A DNA stretch of 64,000 bases from Anseranas semipalmata (GCA_013399115.1 VXAA01003830.1:934208-998207); one strand, 5' to 3'; numbered from the stretch's first letter, positions 36,401-50,522 are shown. Made by a program: numbers and translations. The notes: generated by a model from the sequence alone, not told the origin.

Positions 36401-39400
36401 CACACCTGGATGAAACCATTCACATTTTAATTTACGTGCTTTGACCTCACAGACTGAAGTTTATTTGCCTTCACTTTCCTGGCTGCTCCAGCTGAAGGAG
36501 TCCTAAGGCACACTGACACTGCCCAGCAAGGGACCCAGCAAGGATCCTTTCACATGCAAGGATCCCCAGGCCAAATCCAGGTAACACTATCCGGTTAGCC
36601 TGCAGGAATTTTGCAAGTGAGGGTCAAAAGACAGGGATGTTGAAAACCACACAGAACGACAGAATTCAGAACTTCTGAAGACAAGGCAACGTCTTCAGAA
36701 GAAAGAAAACTTGAACGCACTTTAGCGGAAAAGAAATCCAGAAGATTCCTCCAAGCTAGCTGAACAATAAACAAGAGAGAAAATATTACATTCTGAATCC
36801 AACACTTGTTCAAAATATGGGCATTCAGTTTTGTGCACCACAACTTTTACCTCAGTCCTCTATACCTGCACAATTAAATGACTTAGAGTTAACAGGAGAA
36901 AGTGATGGCAGGGGAGGAACTATAATTATCAATAAAGCCCTGGTATTATTCACAAGTATTCTCAGCAGAAGGTACCTCATCCCCTCATGTCCAGCTCCCA
37001 CCAAAGAACATAACAGTCTCACCTACAGAAGCACAGCACTGTCCCCACCTTTCTCCACCTCCCATCTCTTACGTCCCCTAACTGGAGACCTCAGTGCTGT
37101 GGCCCAAGCCCCAGCTGCTTTAATTATCACAAAAACTGAGCAATTCGCCTATGCAATGTTGATTAATATCATTTAGGAAGCTGACTCTGTAAGCATCAGA
37201 AAAATCAAATCGATTTCATTTACATTACAAAAATCTACTTTATTTCTTTCATAAGTACTAACTGGTTTGCTTATCCACATTTTCCAGCAATGAACATTGT
37301 TCTTAAAAGCTGGTCGCTGACCTTCTTGTGATCCACATTTTTCTTGTGCTGGCAGAAATTTCACTTAGCTTTAACCTCACTTTGTATCATGTACTCGGGA
37401 AAAAATATTCTGTAACAGTCCTACTCTTCATGATACTATCATTCTCACAAAACGTTGTGAAGAGCCTTATCATCTGCTGTGGTCGCCACGCTGGGCAAGA
37501 ACACCTTCCAGGGCCAATTTCACTATTATGGACACTGAGGGAAACTTCCCGATTCCCGTATGGCCACAGCCCATAACGTAATGTTTGCCAGCATGAAGCA
37601 CTTAGATATTTTAATATATATTGCAATTCATGTAATATAAGATCAAACAATAAGGAATGCGAGGAAGTCCAACAGCCGTAGATTGAACACCATCCACAGT
37701 GCTTTGCAGGAGAGAGGATGAACAAAGCCAGTGTGGCTGGTCTCACCTCAGTCCCTGAGGAGCTATGGTCCAGACCGCTGAACAGGCACCACTGTAAAAG
37801 CTACTACTCACACAAATTTGGTAGTGTCTGTTCAAGAGAGAAATCGAGGCTTGAGCAGGGAAGGATCCCAGATGTGTCGCTGCTGAGGAGGAAAACCCAT
37901 TCAGGTGAAAAGATTTAGGTCACCTGCATAGCAGGCCTAGGAAAATTCACACTGACTGCCTGCCCTGCAGGTGACCCACTGAAAAAATGGCTCAAATTTA
38001 CTCTCCAGACAGACAGCTTTTTACAAAGGAAACTGGAGATTATGACTCCACTGGAAATTACCACTTTAGAGACTAGTACGTGCATAGGCATATGTGTACG
38101 CACAGGCACCAGCGCATTAGAAAGGCGCTGCTGGAAACGTTTGCAGTAGGTGGAAACGCAGAGAGCAGGCAGGCTGCCTGGGCTGCAGATCTTAACGCAG
38201 CCGTAAACACGGCCGGTCTCGGCTACCCCAGCTCAACGCAACCGCCGCTCGCCAGTACGACTGCCAGCTCTGTGTGGCAATGTGCCACACGACAGCCACG
38301 GGCCACCCGCTCCCCGGTCCGCAGGGACCGGCTGCGGAGCCAGAGCTGTGTGTAGCATGGCCCCCTGCCTTCGTGCTGGGGCGGGGAGGAAATGCACACA
38401 GAAAGCTGACACCGGGTGTCATCCAGGAATTTGCTTGATAGCAGCCCTGTGATCAATTGCCCGGGGAAGTGGACTTTTTAGGAATTATCAAGGAATGCAA
38501 AGGCTTCCAGAAAGCTCCCTCTGAAGTCTCACCGCAGTGAGTGACCTGCCTAAATGCCAAGGTGACAGATGCCTGTGTCGGGGCGCCCGTCCTCTCCTCG
38601 TGGCCTGGGGGGCTCGCAGCCAGAGGAAAACAGAAAGGCTTTGATGCAGTGCACAGGGATACATTTCAGTGGGCACCTACCGCGTACTACAGAGCTGTCA
38701 GAGCGCTTTGTTAGTGCAGCCAAGCCTTTAAATAAAAAAATAATAATTTCTCTTTAACATTTATTTTATTATTTCAAGTTCTTCTAAAATTAGTTTTGAT
38801 GACGAACTCACCTACAGGGACTTTGTTCCCTTCCCTTGCTAAAATGACAGCTTTCAAAATGGCGTCTGCAGTAAGGTGCGTCACAAGCAAGCTTTATTTT
38901 CTGGGTTTTAGAAAGCTCTTATTTGTTCATTGGTATTTGTTCTACATTCTTTAAAATACTTCCCATCCCTCTTCACTTTTACATTATGCGTCATATAATG
39001 TCATGGCTACCACTGGTTTGGATTTTCAGAAGGAGCCAGCTCTGCCATAAATTCAACCCTGCTTACATCAACAGCAAATACTTCAAAGCCTTTGATCAGC
39101 GGTCATCTAGGAATTAACAATGCTGAGGAAGTTTCACTATGAATATTCATTTTCATATTTCATTGTGCATATTCATTTTCAAAGTTTTAAAAACATTGCA
39201 GTGGCCCTTCTCCACAAAAGCAAGCAACCTCAGCACGAGACTCTGTGCTTTGGTCAGTCTAATTTTCAAAGGTGCCATCTTCCCAGTGAAAACATCCAAT
39301 GTTTTTTTTGGTGAATATGCAACAAAGCTAAACCTTGCAGAAAGGGAGAAGTAGTGAAGCGTCCAGCAGAAGAAATATTTTCTCTCATTCACAAACTGTT

Positions 39401-40451
39401 TTAATAGGTCTCACCATTACAACTTTCCTGCAACAAACTGGCATAATTACACACTGACCTTCGCACGGCCATGGGGCAAAGACTGGAACACCACACAGCC
39501 TCTGATATACTGAACTGCAGCGTTTTGAAGAGACAAGAAAATGAGTTTTCTAGTTATTTATGTAAGCAATTCAGAAAGCACATTTACTGGTTTCTCTTCT
39601 CAGAGAAGTTCTATTTTGTGGGGACTTTTCAAGGACAAAGGTTTCAATTCCAAGACTTTATCCAGGAAAAGAAAAGCACAAAAGATGAAAACACTGTAAA
39701 ATTATTTCAGCAACAAGAAGCACTGCACTGCTTGCTCATGTAGGTAACCTCTTGGCATCTCTGGCACATACAAGGGCCCAGGTCAACCATGTTATGGCAG
39801 CAGCATTTACTGTTTTGTCTCACGTCTACAGAGCTCCTGATGGATGCTGTGCTGCCCACGCTGCATGGCATCCTCCCCCAGGCACCTGCAGCTGCTGCCT
39901 CCAGAAGATAAAACACTCCTGCTGCAACAAGGAGTCAATAATGAGATACAAGCAGAGCGGACTCACATTTCCTTCAGACAAATTAAAGGGAGGACTAGAG
40001 TTCACAGAAAGGTTTGAAATGGAAGGTAGGAGGAAATACAACTGATAAAATACACCCCCAGAACTTTACAGGGTGCAGTTTATACACTCTCTAACTCTAA
40101 CACAAGTACTATATCAAATGGGGATCCCCAAACACCTGCCCACTGGAGCTCCAAATGCCAGAGCCAGGCAGAGGCACCGTGACAGCCGCTCACCCCGCAC
40201 CACAGAGGGGGAGCACTGGCACCCGCACCTGGCCAGGCCCAGGACACAGTGACACCCCGCTACCTGTTAGGGAATAATCCTGCCACTCTCAGAGAGGGCT
40301 TCACTTAAGGAATATGCATAGAGGTCTCCGCTTCAGAAAGGTGTGCTGAGCAGCATTTCCCTCAGCAGCAGGAGCCCCTAGGTGGGCCCTGCCTTCCCCA
40401 CATATGTTCAGGACCCAGCTTTCTCCACCAAACCCCAGATTTTTGTCCCTT

Positions 40452-40476
40452 CCCCCCCCCCCCCCCCCCTTTTTTT
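40452..40476. repeat. C18T7 homopolymer tract
   Basis: Eighteen consecutive C are followed by seven T. The minus strand therefore carries a run of eighteen G, which can form a G-quadruplex and is prone to length error in sequencing. The flanks (TTTTGTCCCTT before, GTGGTGGGGTGGTAGGGG after) add further G-runs on the plus strand. Confidence 0.97.
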
Positions 40477-43400
40477 GTGGTGGGGTGGTAGGGGAACTGT
40501 GAGGGGACAAGGGAATTGTCTGCCTTTCTTATTCCTCTTCTTCCTTTCCAAAAATCTCCCAACATTTTGGACACTTGATTTATAGCAGTCTGCTCCTCAC
40601 TCTTCCCCGCTTTTATTCTAAATCATTACGGTCTCCTTACAACAGCCTCCACAGTCTCCCTCCTCTTATTTCCCCAGCCCCCAGGCAAGCACGGCTGCAC
40701 TTCAAGGCACCCCATAAACCGAAACAACGGGCGTTAATTGTTTATGCGCTGCTCACTGCCTCCCTCAGCCAGCGCTCGCCTGAGCCGCCTGCCTCCCACC
40801 CCGGCACCAGCCACGCAAGCCCCAGCTGTGCCCTCTCCGCCTTTCCTGAGAGCACCAGAGACCTGAAAGCAGGGCTGTGAGGCTCCTCTGCATTTTCCCT
40901 TCCTTTTCGGTTTCCTGCACTGTAATTAACGCCAACCACGGCGGACGGATAAGTGACATGGGGGAGAAAGTGGCAGTGAGGTGCTGGCCTTGCTGCCCAT
41001 AATGGCGGGGTCCTTCCCAGAGCCACGCTGCACGGGGCAGAGGTTGGCTATTACAGGCCACATGAGCCGCGAAGCCAGAAATCACTGAATCGCAAATATA
41101 AAGATTTATAAAAGGCACCATAAACAATTCCACCTTTACGGTGACAGGAAGGACAGACTCCAGCAGTCTCTCAAGCATCTGCACTAACGACCTGAGCAGT
41201 ACAGCAGAGAGGTGCATGCCCACTCAAAATGGACGCCAAGGGTGTCTGAAACTGATGGATGTAGGGGAAAAATACTTTTATAAGCATTTCTCTAGAAAAC
41301 CCAAGTTATAAAGCAGCATAGAGAAAACTCCGGTATTGCATTTTCAGTAGCACAGTGTCTTACTACCAAAAAAGTCCCATTAAAAACAACTGGAGTATTC
41401 CTGCACTCAGTTATTACTGCGCCTGACTAAAGAATAGCACAATTGTTCACCATAAAACAAAGCATGTATCTGAGACAGCGTTAAGCAAAGCAAACTGAGA
41501 GGTTTGCAAAAGATTACTGGACAGGGTAAATGTACTGGAGAGAACTGGGGAGGATGGAAAAAAAAGAACAAAACAGTGCCTGTACAGAAAAACTGGGAGG
41601 TAGAACTGACTTCCCCCTTCTCAATATTTCTAAGGAATACCATTGCAAAGTTTTGACAATTACAAAGCACGTTAGCTAATCATGGAAATTCATCAAGTAT
41701 GTCATAAGTGACAAGGAAAGAGTACTTGACTGCTAAAATTGGATGAGCCACAAAACCTCCTGACAATCACTTACATAAATCACAGGAACATATCCATCAT
41801 TTGACACAGAAGGTGTTTCCAGAGAGTAATATTTTCATGCCAAGAACAAGAAAGTTTGTATACCTCATTTGGAATCACACCATATTTTGATTATTACCAT
41901 ATCAAAGCATTTCAATGAAAAAATGGGTTATGTTTTCATGGTTTAAAACTGAAATATTTGCAAATGAAGCAGAGGAATTTCATGTCCACACCAAGGCACC
42001 ATAAGCAGGTCAGAGCTGCATGCCAACAACTGAGGGCTGCCACTTGCATATAAGTAGTGAGGAATGACAGTAAACACACATGCATGTTTTAGGCAGAGAC
42101 ACTTCAATCCAGGAAGTAACACCAGATTACAAATGTTAATCCTAAATGGTTTACTACATTACTGGAACAAAAGAAATGAGGCAGAAGGTTTATTGCATTT
42201 TGTTTCAAGGACTGTACATGTGACATTAAAACATAAAAAAAGATAAGAGCACTTTAAGTTAGAGTAATTGTGATTCTTTGCTTTCAAGTGTTAGGTTTTG
42301 GTTTTGCATCCATAACTGGACTTGTCCAGGTTTATTTTGTTGGTGGTTTTTTAATTTGTATCTCCCTCAGTGCCCCCCCCATTATTCCAGATATGAATTT
42401 ATAACATCATTAATATGAAATTTCACTTCTTCCTACCACAAATACATAACCAAGGAAACAAACTGCAATTTACTTGAAGATGAAAGTATTGTTTTTTCTT
42501 CAAAAAAGGAAGCCCTGCTCACCTCCTGTATGTTCTTCAGACCTGATCCCAGCCAGAACTGGAACTGCTCTTCAGACATTTGGTTGCATCTACCCCACAC
42601 AGGGCACGCTCTGCATTACTCCCTTTAGAGCAACTAACTGCCTTCCTGTTCCGCAAATCCCCAACTACAGAGAAAGAAACAGCATGTGGACTAACACAGG
42701 TTAGCAGCTGACCAGCTTCAGCAGCTGATACTCACACAAGGCATGGGTTTCCCTTCAGAAAGGGATGGCACACAAGACACGGGAGGTTGTTCTGTGTATA
42801 AGGTAACAGGAAGATGCAAAAAGCGGCAATAAAATACACACCTTTTGACGCATTATTCCAAGAAGGAATAACCTGCCATCCACAGCTTTTTTCCTTGCTT
42901 CTGCAAATATTTTTTTTCTTATTCAGTCTGATAGTAGCTCTCAATATCACACCATAGAATTTTATGTAATATTATGCTTTGTCAACATCCCATGGACTTT
43001 GAAGATGTCAATGATAGCTTTAAAAATAGCACACTTGTTCTGTTCTCTACCATTGTTGAAATTCTGTCAAGAGACATATTGATAATTAAATCTCTCTGTA
43101 CATCAAAAGACATCCCTCAGCCACGTACAATGCATACACTCCAGCAGTACAATTAGTCTGAGATGGCATCCTAGATTTTCTAGCTAACAAGGTCAAAAGA
43201 GAAAAGATGGGAAATAACACCTATTCAACTGCAACCATTACTGGCGTACATCTGTGAATACATTTGCTGTGCTTCTTATTTAAATGTTAAACTTGTATTA
43301 CTAGTAGAAGGAGAAAAAGATAGATTTTATAGTCCATAAATAAAATATAGAAAGTTTAAAAACTGATTATAGAACTATATTTCACATGCCCAGCAAGACT

Positions 43401-45021
43401 AGTAATTGTGCAGCAGTTCTTACCATCTTCACGTAAAAATTTCTGCATGGTTGCCACCTACTTGACAATGAAATAAAAAGTAGGTTGTCCCAGTAAGACA
43501 TCTGCATATAATATCATGTGCAAGTTACCTTGGTTACCAGAATCACAGGCAGGTGGATATTTTAAAAACAGCTTATCTTCAATTATTTTAAAACAATATT
43601 TGCCAGAAAATGTGCTCAGTTAAATTACCGATTGCATACCTGTGTGTAAGCTTGCAGGAGCATGGTAAGCAGCTGTACCTCTCCAACAATAGCAGCACTG
43701 GTTATGGTCACACAAAGGAAACAAAGAAGTCACTGATATTTATACTTTACTCTGTATATGTGACATTATTTTACAAAAGTGGATAAAGCTGAAATCCCAC
43801 TTCTTTGGATGACCTGCAGGGAACCCAATATAATACAGAGCAGTAATTTTGCTGTTTACCTCTCCATAGAGAGAGAATTACGTTTCTCTGTGCATGCTGT
43901 GATTTACAGTGTTCTGTTTTGTTTGTGCTCATAGATTCCTATTAAGACCATTAAATCATATAGCCACTGATGGACCTCAATTAGCACTGAAAACACACAA
44001 GAAAAGCTTTGTTAAAAATATAGTTGACAAAAGACATCCTTGAATCCAAGCTTTCTCATACAGCAAAACAAATAACCTGATGAAACAAAATACAATGGGA
44101 AACTAGTTGCAACCTTAACTATGGAGAAACACCCCAGCAGTTCATAATGAGCACAGGACTGTCATTTATCCTGAAACTCAGAACAAGGCATTGTCCATCC
44201 GCTCCATCAGTTCTTTGTTACCAACTCCGTGACTGTTTGCAAGCATATTAAATCCAATTAACAGTTTTTAGGAGCAAGTATCTGGCCTCTGCTAGGAAAC
44301 GTAACGAACTCTTTGGAGAGAACTCGGAACTTCTCACTGAATTCCCTTTCATTGCACAAGTAGTCCAGGCTCCTTCCCACCCCCAGCCCCAGAAGATGGA
44401 TTTTGTCACGGTCACTTCACCCAGGGCTGAACCCTCAGAAAGCCAGAAGAGGCTCCGATGGACAGCCTAGAAAAATTCTGTGCTCCAGGAATCCATTTGA
44501 AACAAGGATATAAGGCACAGTTTGAGTATAAATTCAGACTAATCAAGGTCTAAGGGGTGATAAGAGCTTTAAACTTCCATCAACTTCGGCATTTGGCAGC
44601 ACTGTCATCAGAAAACCAGAACAACTACACAGCAAGAAATCCATTATGCATTTCTATTTAATAGACTATCCGCAATCTACTGCCAATACTGCAAAATTTG
44701 GTGGTTTTTTTTTTTTAAATATATCAACATCAACATTTAAATCCATCGTAAAACTCCTAACAGAAGATAAAGAATTAAGGTTAAATTAATGATGATGAAA
44801 ACAAGTTACGAGGTACATAACATATTACAGCCCCAAACAACCCTCACTGCTGTCTTTACTTTCTATAAGATATAAGACAAGACAAATTCTTTTCCAGCTT
44901 CTCCAAACAGATTATCTCAGAGGTTACTCAGAGGTTAATATCTTCGCTGCGCAAACTTCTAGCTAGTAATTACAATAGATGAATTTTTTATAACAAGACA
45001 ACCCAGATTTTTTTCTTCTTT

Positions 45022-45074
45022 AAAAAAAAAAAGAAAAAAGAAAAAAGAAAAAAACAACAACAACAACAAAACAC
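45022..45074. repeat. A-rich tract with AAAAAAG and CAA units
   Basis: An A11 run is followed by G-separated A6 blocks and then (CAA)n at about 45054-45069. It is simple sequence with no adjoining mobile-element body that I can identify. Confidence 0.92.
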
Positions 45075-48000
45075 TTTAAAAAAATCTGTAGTCAAAGTTC
45101 TGAGGTGGGAAAAAGCACTTCCTTTTTACCTATTTTCTTTCCCACAAACAGCTGAAAATCATTTTCAAGAAAAAATCAGCTTTAAAAAGTTTGCATCAGT
45201 TCGCTTGGTCTAAAACCATGTAATATGTTTTTAATTAGTGTAAAAGAAATTCTTCATGTGCTTTTAACAATAACAGAGCGATTCAAAGAGTAAAATAAAT
45301 TTGTGCAGTAAATGCACAAAAGGAACTTTCCAACCTTTACACCAACCCCATAAACCCCAGTCTCTGGGCACAGCATTTTCACTCTTGCGCAGCCTTGGTG
45401 GGAACAGCTACTCAATGTTTTAAGCAACGCATCCCAAATCAGACAATACTGGTCCCTAGCAGAGATTATGGGAAATTAGTAACACAGCCAAGGACCATAT
45501 AACACGAATGTCCTAAATGCTGAGCTACTTTCTGAACAGCCGGCAGTGGGAGGAGGAGCCTCAGCCTCATGGAATGCCAAGGAATTAAATTTGCCTGTCA
45601 GCAGGAATGCACTAGTTTTTGTTTTAGATGGAGGGATACAAAAAGGAGAGAGGGAATGTGGCCAGACTATGGCCCCCTGGTCCTCAACTTAGAAAAAGAC
45701 CTAGCTAATGACTATAATTTTTCTTTTTGCATCTAAACTGATGAAACCATGGCCTATTTAGACCTTCGGGGGAAAAAAAAGTTCCAGAATAACGCAGGTA
45801 AATTTTTAACTGCACGTAGTGTCAGACATTGGTGATCCAGGGATAATTAGCAGCGAGGAGCTATGAGGAAGGAAAGATTATAGATATATTTGTGCTCAAG
45901 TAGCCAAGGGGAACTTTTACAGAATATACTCCATATATTCCAATACAAAAGGAAAAGCAAAACAATAGGTATTTTAATTGCAATCATCTCTTATAAATTA
46001 AATATCCAATCTCCCTCTGACCGAAAGCAACAGTCCACATTCCATTCACAAATGGCTGCAAACTTTGAGTATTTTAACTTCCAGAAGGTAACCAGCATAC
46101 ATCGTTTTGCCTTGTGAAAGAGCAGTACTTGACTCAGAATTGCCATCTTATTGCAAGGAAATAGCCATGCCTTCTTTTACAAGCATGCACTTTAACAAAT
46201 CTCTGTACAGTTCAAATAAACTAACTGACCTAATTAGCAGACCACAAACCGCAGGACAGATGAGGCAAAAGCTTCTCTGGCAAGTGTGTTGGCCTTTCCA
46301 CTGGTGACTAGGACCATACTGGTTAATTACCTTAAAAATGTTCTACAGAGATCATACTTTGGACTCAGCATCTAGAAATACAACTCTTCCCTTTCTGGGT
46401 ATTTTAACATCATTACACAAGCAGTAAGAAAAACAGTCCCGATGTTAACTTCTTGAAGAGAAAAGGATCTGAGCAAAACACCATCGCTGGCAGGTAGGGT
46501 CTCACGCCTTCCTCCTATTTCTTTCCACTGAGTTAGCACACCCGCATGAGCAGATGGAAAGAAGACAAAGATTTATTTGCTCATAAACACCTCTCAAGTC
46601 AGCAGCAGACAGCTGCCCTCTGTCTCAGGGAGAAGGCTGTATTCTGACTGGCACGCGGAATGCTTTTGTCAATATATATTCAGTGTATTGATATCCGCTG
46701 CCTCTCATCCCTAGTGGTGCCTCTTCCCTGCTCCCATGGCACGTGACATGAAATCTGACTTCTCCTTGGGAGAAAATGGAGAACACATACGCACACGCAG
46801 CTTTGATCCATATAAGCTCAGGACACAATGAATAATTTCCCCTCCATTATTCTTACCCTGACATTTGACAACTGCAGAAGAGAACCCGGCCACTTTAAAG
46901 AGAAATGATTCTCGAACAAGTCAACAATGCTGGAGGAAAGCAAAACACACACTTTCAAATAAGCAAAACACCCTGATCAGGCATGTGCCCAGACTCCTCT
47001 CATTTCAGAGGTGAAAGAGCTCTGGATTTGAATTTTGCAATTTGGAGCTCACTCCAGGCCACCTCTTCCATCTTGTTCCACCAGCTGTAGCTTTCAATTG
47101 AGGCAGACTACAGCTAACAAAGTCATACAATTTAGCTGATCCAATAAAATCATCCAGATGGGAAAGATCCTTCCTCAAATGCCTTGTTATCTTAATTAGA
47201 TAATAGTTTTTAAAGTTCGTTAGTTCAGGCTGCTAGGAGGCAGACACATACATATGACTCATTGAAATGACTCTCTGGGCAAAGTTCAACTATCTCCTTG
47301 CACCTGCATCTGATTTAGCATGACTGTTTCTTGTTCCTCCACTACTTGCCACATCAGCTCCTTGAGGTTATGCAATTTCCCAAAATGGGGCAAAACTCTA
47401 CCTCCCATTTCTCTCCCTGAAATTTCTCTTTGGAAGAAAGGTCTCCTTTGCCTTCTCTGGAATAAGTCTTTCCTTTCAGCCACCTTGCTGTTCACGCCAA
47501 ATAAAAGAGGCTACACATACGAAGCAAGCCAAGAAAGGAAAAAAGTCCCAGATGATTTAGGAAAGAGTTTTATATGATTACAAAAAGTTTCCAAAAACTA
47601 ATAACTTTCATAGACTAAGCTGTGTCCTACATTAGCAGAATGATTTGTTTTCCATGAACTCCTTTGGTCTTTTGAAATCTCTCAAAAGCAGCACATTTCA
47701 GATGGTAATTTGCTTTAGGTCTGTTAATTTTTGCTGCATTCTTCACAGAAAATGATCCTATTTCCCTTCACAACAGACATTTTAGGAATCTCCTTCTGTT
47801 CGTTTTCTGAGATGCTCCACACATTCTGGATGTGCTTCTCTAAGAAAAGCTCCACTGAACATGGCAAGCACATATAGATGCAACTAGGCTGGGCAAGAGA
47901 AAAGTACTTAAAATTGCCTCAAAATAACACATTGTAAAGACAAAATACAATTACAGTCACAATATCCACAGTTTATACATAAAAATAATCTGATGAGAGA

Positions 48001-48167
48001 CAAAGTTGTTAAATAAAATTCTGGAACTTCATTAGGGACCTGTTGCTGAAGTGAGACATTTACCATGGATCTCCTGCCACCTAACTTCAGCCACCTGAAA
48101 GCCAGGCATCAGCTGAAAGCCAGCTACAGAGGCAGAGTCAAGAGAAAGGGGTGTGTTCCCCCAAAAT

Positions 48168-48538
48168 CCAGTTTAAAGATCACCTAGTTACAATGCACTT
48201 GCCATGGGCAGGGACACCTTCCACTAGCCCAGGTTGCTCAAAGCCCCATCCAACCTGGTCTTGAACAATTCCAGGCATGGGGCATCCACAGCTTCTCTGG
48301 GCAACCTGGTCCAGTGCCTCACCACCCTCTGAGTAAAGAATTTCTTCCTAACATCTAATCTAAATCTTCCCATTTTTAGCTTAAAGCCATTACCTCTTGC
48401 CCTAGCACTACACTCCCTGACAAAGAGTCCCTCTCCTTGCAGGCCCCCTTTAGGTACTGGAAGGCCGCCATAAGGTCTCCCTGGAGCCTTCTCTTCTCCA
48501 GGCTGAACAACCTCATCTCCCTCAGCCTGTCTTCATAA
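48168..48538 (-). repeat. CR1 LINE, 3' region (older copy)
   Basis: The plus strand contains the reverse complement of the CR1 3' region: a run like CTTGCCATGGGCAGGGACAC, AGCCCAGGTTGCTCAAAGCC, CCAACCTGGTCTTGAACA, GCAACCTGGTCCAGTGCCTC, TAAAGAATTTCTTCCTAACA, ACCTCTTGCCCTAGCAC and CTTCTCTTCCAGGCTGAAC. The octamer tail and last bases of the CR1 3' end are degraded or missing at the low-coordinate side. The 5' side stops at CCTCAGCCTGTCTTCATA, where it meets a second CR1. It is typical of avian CR1 subfamilies with a 5' truncation. It encodes only broken remnants of the reverse transcriptase C-terminus. Confidence 0.92.
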
Positions 48539-48667
48539 TATCACAGAATCACAGAACGGCTTGGGTTGGATGCGACCTTAAAGATCATCTGGTTCCAACC
48601 CCCCTGCCACGGGCACGGATGCCACCCACTAGATCAGGTTGCCCAGGGCCTCATCCAACCTGGACGA
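48539..48667 (-). repeat. CR1 LINE 3' tail (second copy abutting the first)
   Basis: Immediately after the preceding CR1 a fresh 3' end begins on the minus strand. The plus strand reads TATCACAGAATCACAGAACG, the reverse complement of the ATTCTGTG tail, then GGCTTGGGTTGGATGCGACC, TTAAAGATCATCTGGTTCCA and GCCCAGGGCCTCATCCAACC. The copy is only about 130 bp long, a severe 5' truncation. It has an intact two-unit octamer tail and matches the CR1 consensus more closely than its neighbour, so it is probably the later insertion. The two copies share orientation. Confidence 0.92.
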
Positions 48668-50398
48668 GCAATGTACTGATGCTGAAAGAAATTATCAATG
48701 GAAATAACACTCACCAGGGCACCCTACTTTCGTGACGTGCCAGTGGCATCCAGCCACCACCTACCCAGGTCTGTCAGCCAGATGCAGCAGGTTTATGTCT
48801 TCTCTATACTCCAGAAGAGGCACCGATGAGCATGTCCTGTAACATTCTGTACAGCTCACCAATGCCCTGTTTGGCAGTTCTGAAAAAGGAGACTGCATAA
48901 GCAAAATAGGAGCTGATCTGGTGATGGAAGCGTAGCAGCAGGAAACAGAACTACTCAGATTCACTTCTTTATGTGCCGGAAGACACTTCCCAAAGGAAAT
49001 AACTCACTTTCTTCTTCACCGAGAAAAAATGATGTGGCAGTCACGAGTGAGTAAAAGGGAGAGGAAATAACACAAAAAGAATTGAACGCAGCCTAAAGCC
49101 CATGGTGCAAACCATGGATTTCAACCTGAGAATGCTGTCTAGGAGAACTACTGCCACTGGGCTAAGCAAGCTGCAACAACCCGCTGTTTCAAGGCCACAA
49201 GATAACACCCCGCCATAAAATGGCTCTAAAGTAAGTTATTATGAAACAAGATTAGCTGCACACACCATGCATGCAAAATTCAACATACAACATCAGGTCT
49301 GCCCTTTTGCAAAAGAACAGTAGTAAGATAAAGATAAATTTACTCAGAACATGATCACTCATTTTATTTATCAGACTAGGGCATGCAAATCCAAGGCACT
49401 ACGTGAACAGCCTATAACAACAATTTATGACCCACAATATTTTAATACATGCTCAAAAGCTAGATACCCACTTCCTCCCAAGTGGAACTGAAATATATAA
49501 GGCCCTTATGCAAATACTGATGCAGTGTTATTTATCTAGAGATCCCAGCTCAACTGCTGTAGGCATTCAGAAAAAAAAAGAAAAAAACAGCCCTGGCATA
49601 AAACAGATCAAAACCTAAAGTTTAGTAAAATAAACAATATCTGGATATAACCAAATGGGGAAAATACAAAAAGTAATTTCAAAGTTAAGGCTGTCTGGAT
49701 CTAAATAACACTGGGTCCATTCTGCGCTCCAAGATACTGTCATCATTATTTCAGCCTTTGAATTTTTGTTGTTCCTACAGCTGAGGATCAGGCGCAAGCA
49801 TGTCCTCCATCCAGTGACCCGAATGCTTTCCGTTCTTGTTGCCTTCTGTACCCCAGCTGCAGATCAGATTCGTAACAGTCCCATTGCTTACGAAGAGCTC
49901 AGCCCATCTGAGCTCTCACAAAGGCTGCAGCTTGCTCAGCCTCACCTCTGCCAGATCCCAGGAAGCCTTACAAGGCACGGGGACCTCTCTTCCCAGGAGC
50001 TGTGCCAAGCTCCGAACCCGAGCACCTGCACACTCCCAGCAGAAGCGAAGGCATGCTGTGCCTTAGCCTCTCCGTCTTACTGTCTGGATTTGGAGGCAAA
50101 CCTATTTTTACTAGCGGGTTAAACTAATAGTTAGGGCAGTAACCCAGAAGCCTAGCTGAAATACAGGTGCACACGAGGGGTTCCCCAACTGCTACAAGTC
50201 AGTCTTCCAGCAGAGCTGTAAGCAGCTGATAGCAGTAATGTCTTAAAAGGCTGCAGCAAGATGTACCACATCTCAGTGGCACACAAAAGCCCAAAGAGGG
50301 AGGAAAAGATAACTGCCAGCATGCCTTCAGCCAAACAGGACCACTGGTAAGCCAAAGAGAACCCAGCTTTTGCAGAAGTCAACCTGCCAGCACCGTGG

Positions 50399-50522
50399 TA
50401 AGGTGCCATCTGGACGTGGTCCTGGGCACGCTGCTCTGGGTGGCCCTGCCTGAGCAGGGGTTGGACCAGATGGACCCCAGAGGTCCCTGCCAGCCTCAGC
50501 CATCCTGTGATTCTGTTTCTGA
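50399..50522 (+). repeat. CR1 LINE 3' tail, short copy
   Basis: This plus-strand CR1 3' end reads, in order, CCATCTGGACGTGGTCCTGG, GGTGGCCCTGCCTGAGCAGG, GGTTGGACCAGATGGACCCC, AGAGGTCCCTGCCAGCCTCA and the tail CATCCTGTGATTCTGTTTCTG. The last part is the ATTCTGTG octamer with one altered unit. It is truncated to about 125 bp. The orientation is opposite to the CR1 copies at 1.5 and 48 kb. It matches the same 3'-end type as the copy at 1.5 kb (the GGACCAGATGGACCCCAGAG version). Confidence 0.9.

Larger units (their letters stand above)
33427..48167. other. AT-rich unique sequence
   Basis: It contains the C18T7 tract and the A-rich tract. GC-richer islands lie at 35970-36130 and 38100-38360, and a mixed stretch at 40640-41050. 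From about 41.3 to 48.1 kb the sequence is uniformly AT-rich with few CpG and few open frames, intron-like in texture. A 13-base word (ATATTCATTTTCA) repeats at 39143 and 39169. No gene is recognised. Confidence 0.6.

Noticed and set aside
40765..41223. 152-codon minus-strand frame
   Set aside because: It lies in a CpG-bearing stretch with other open frames. No domain recognised.
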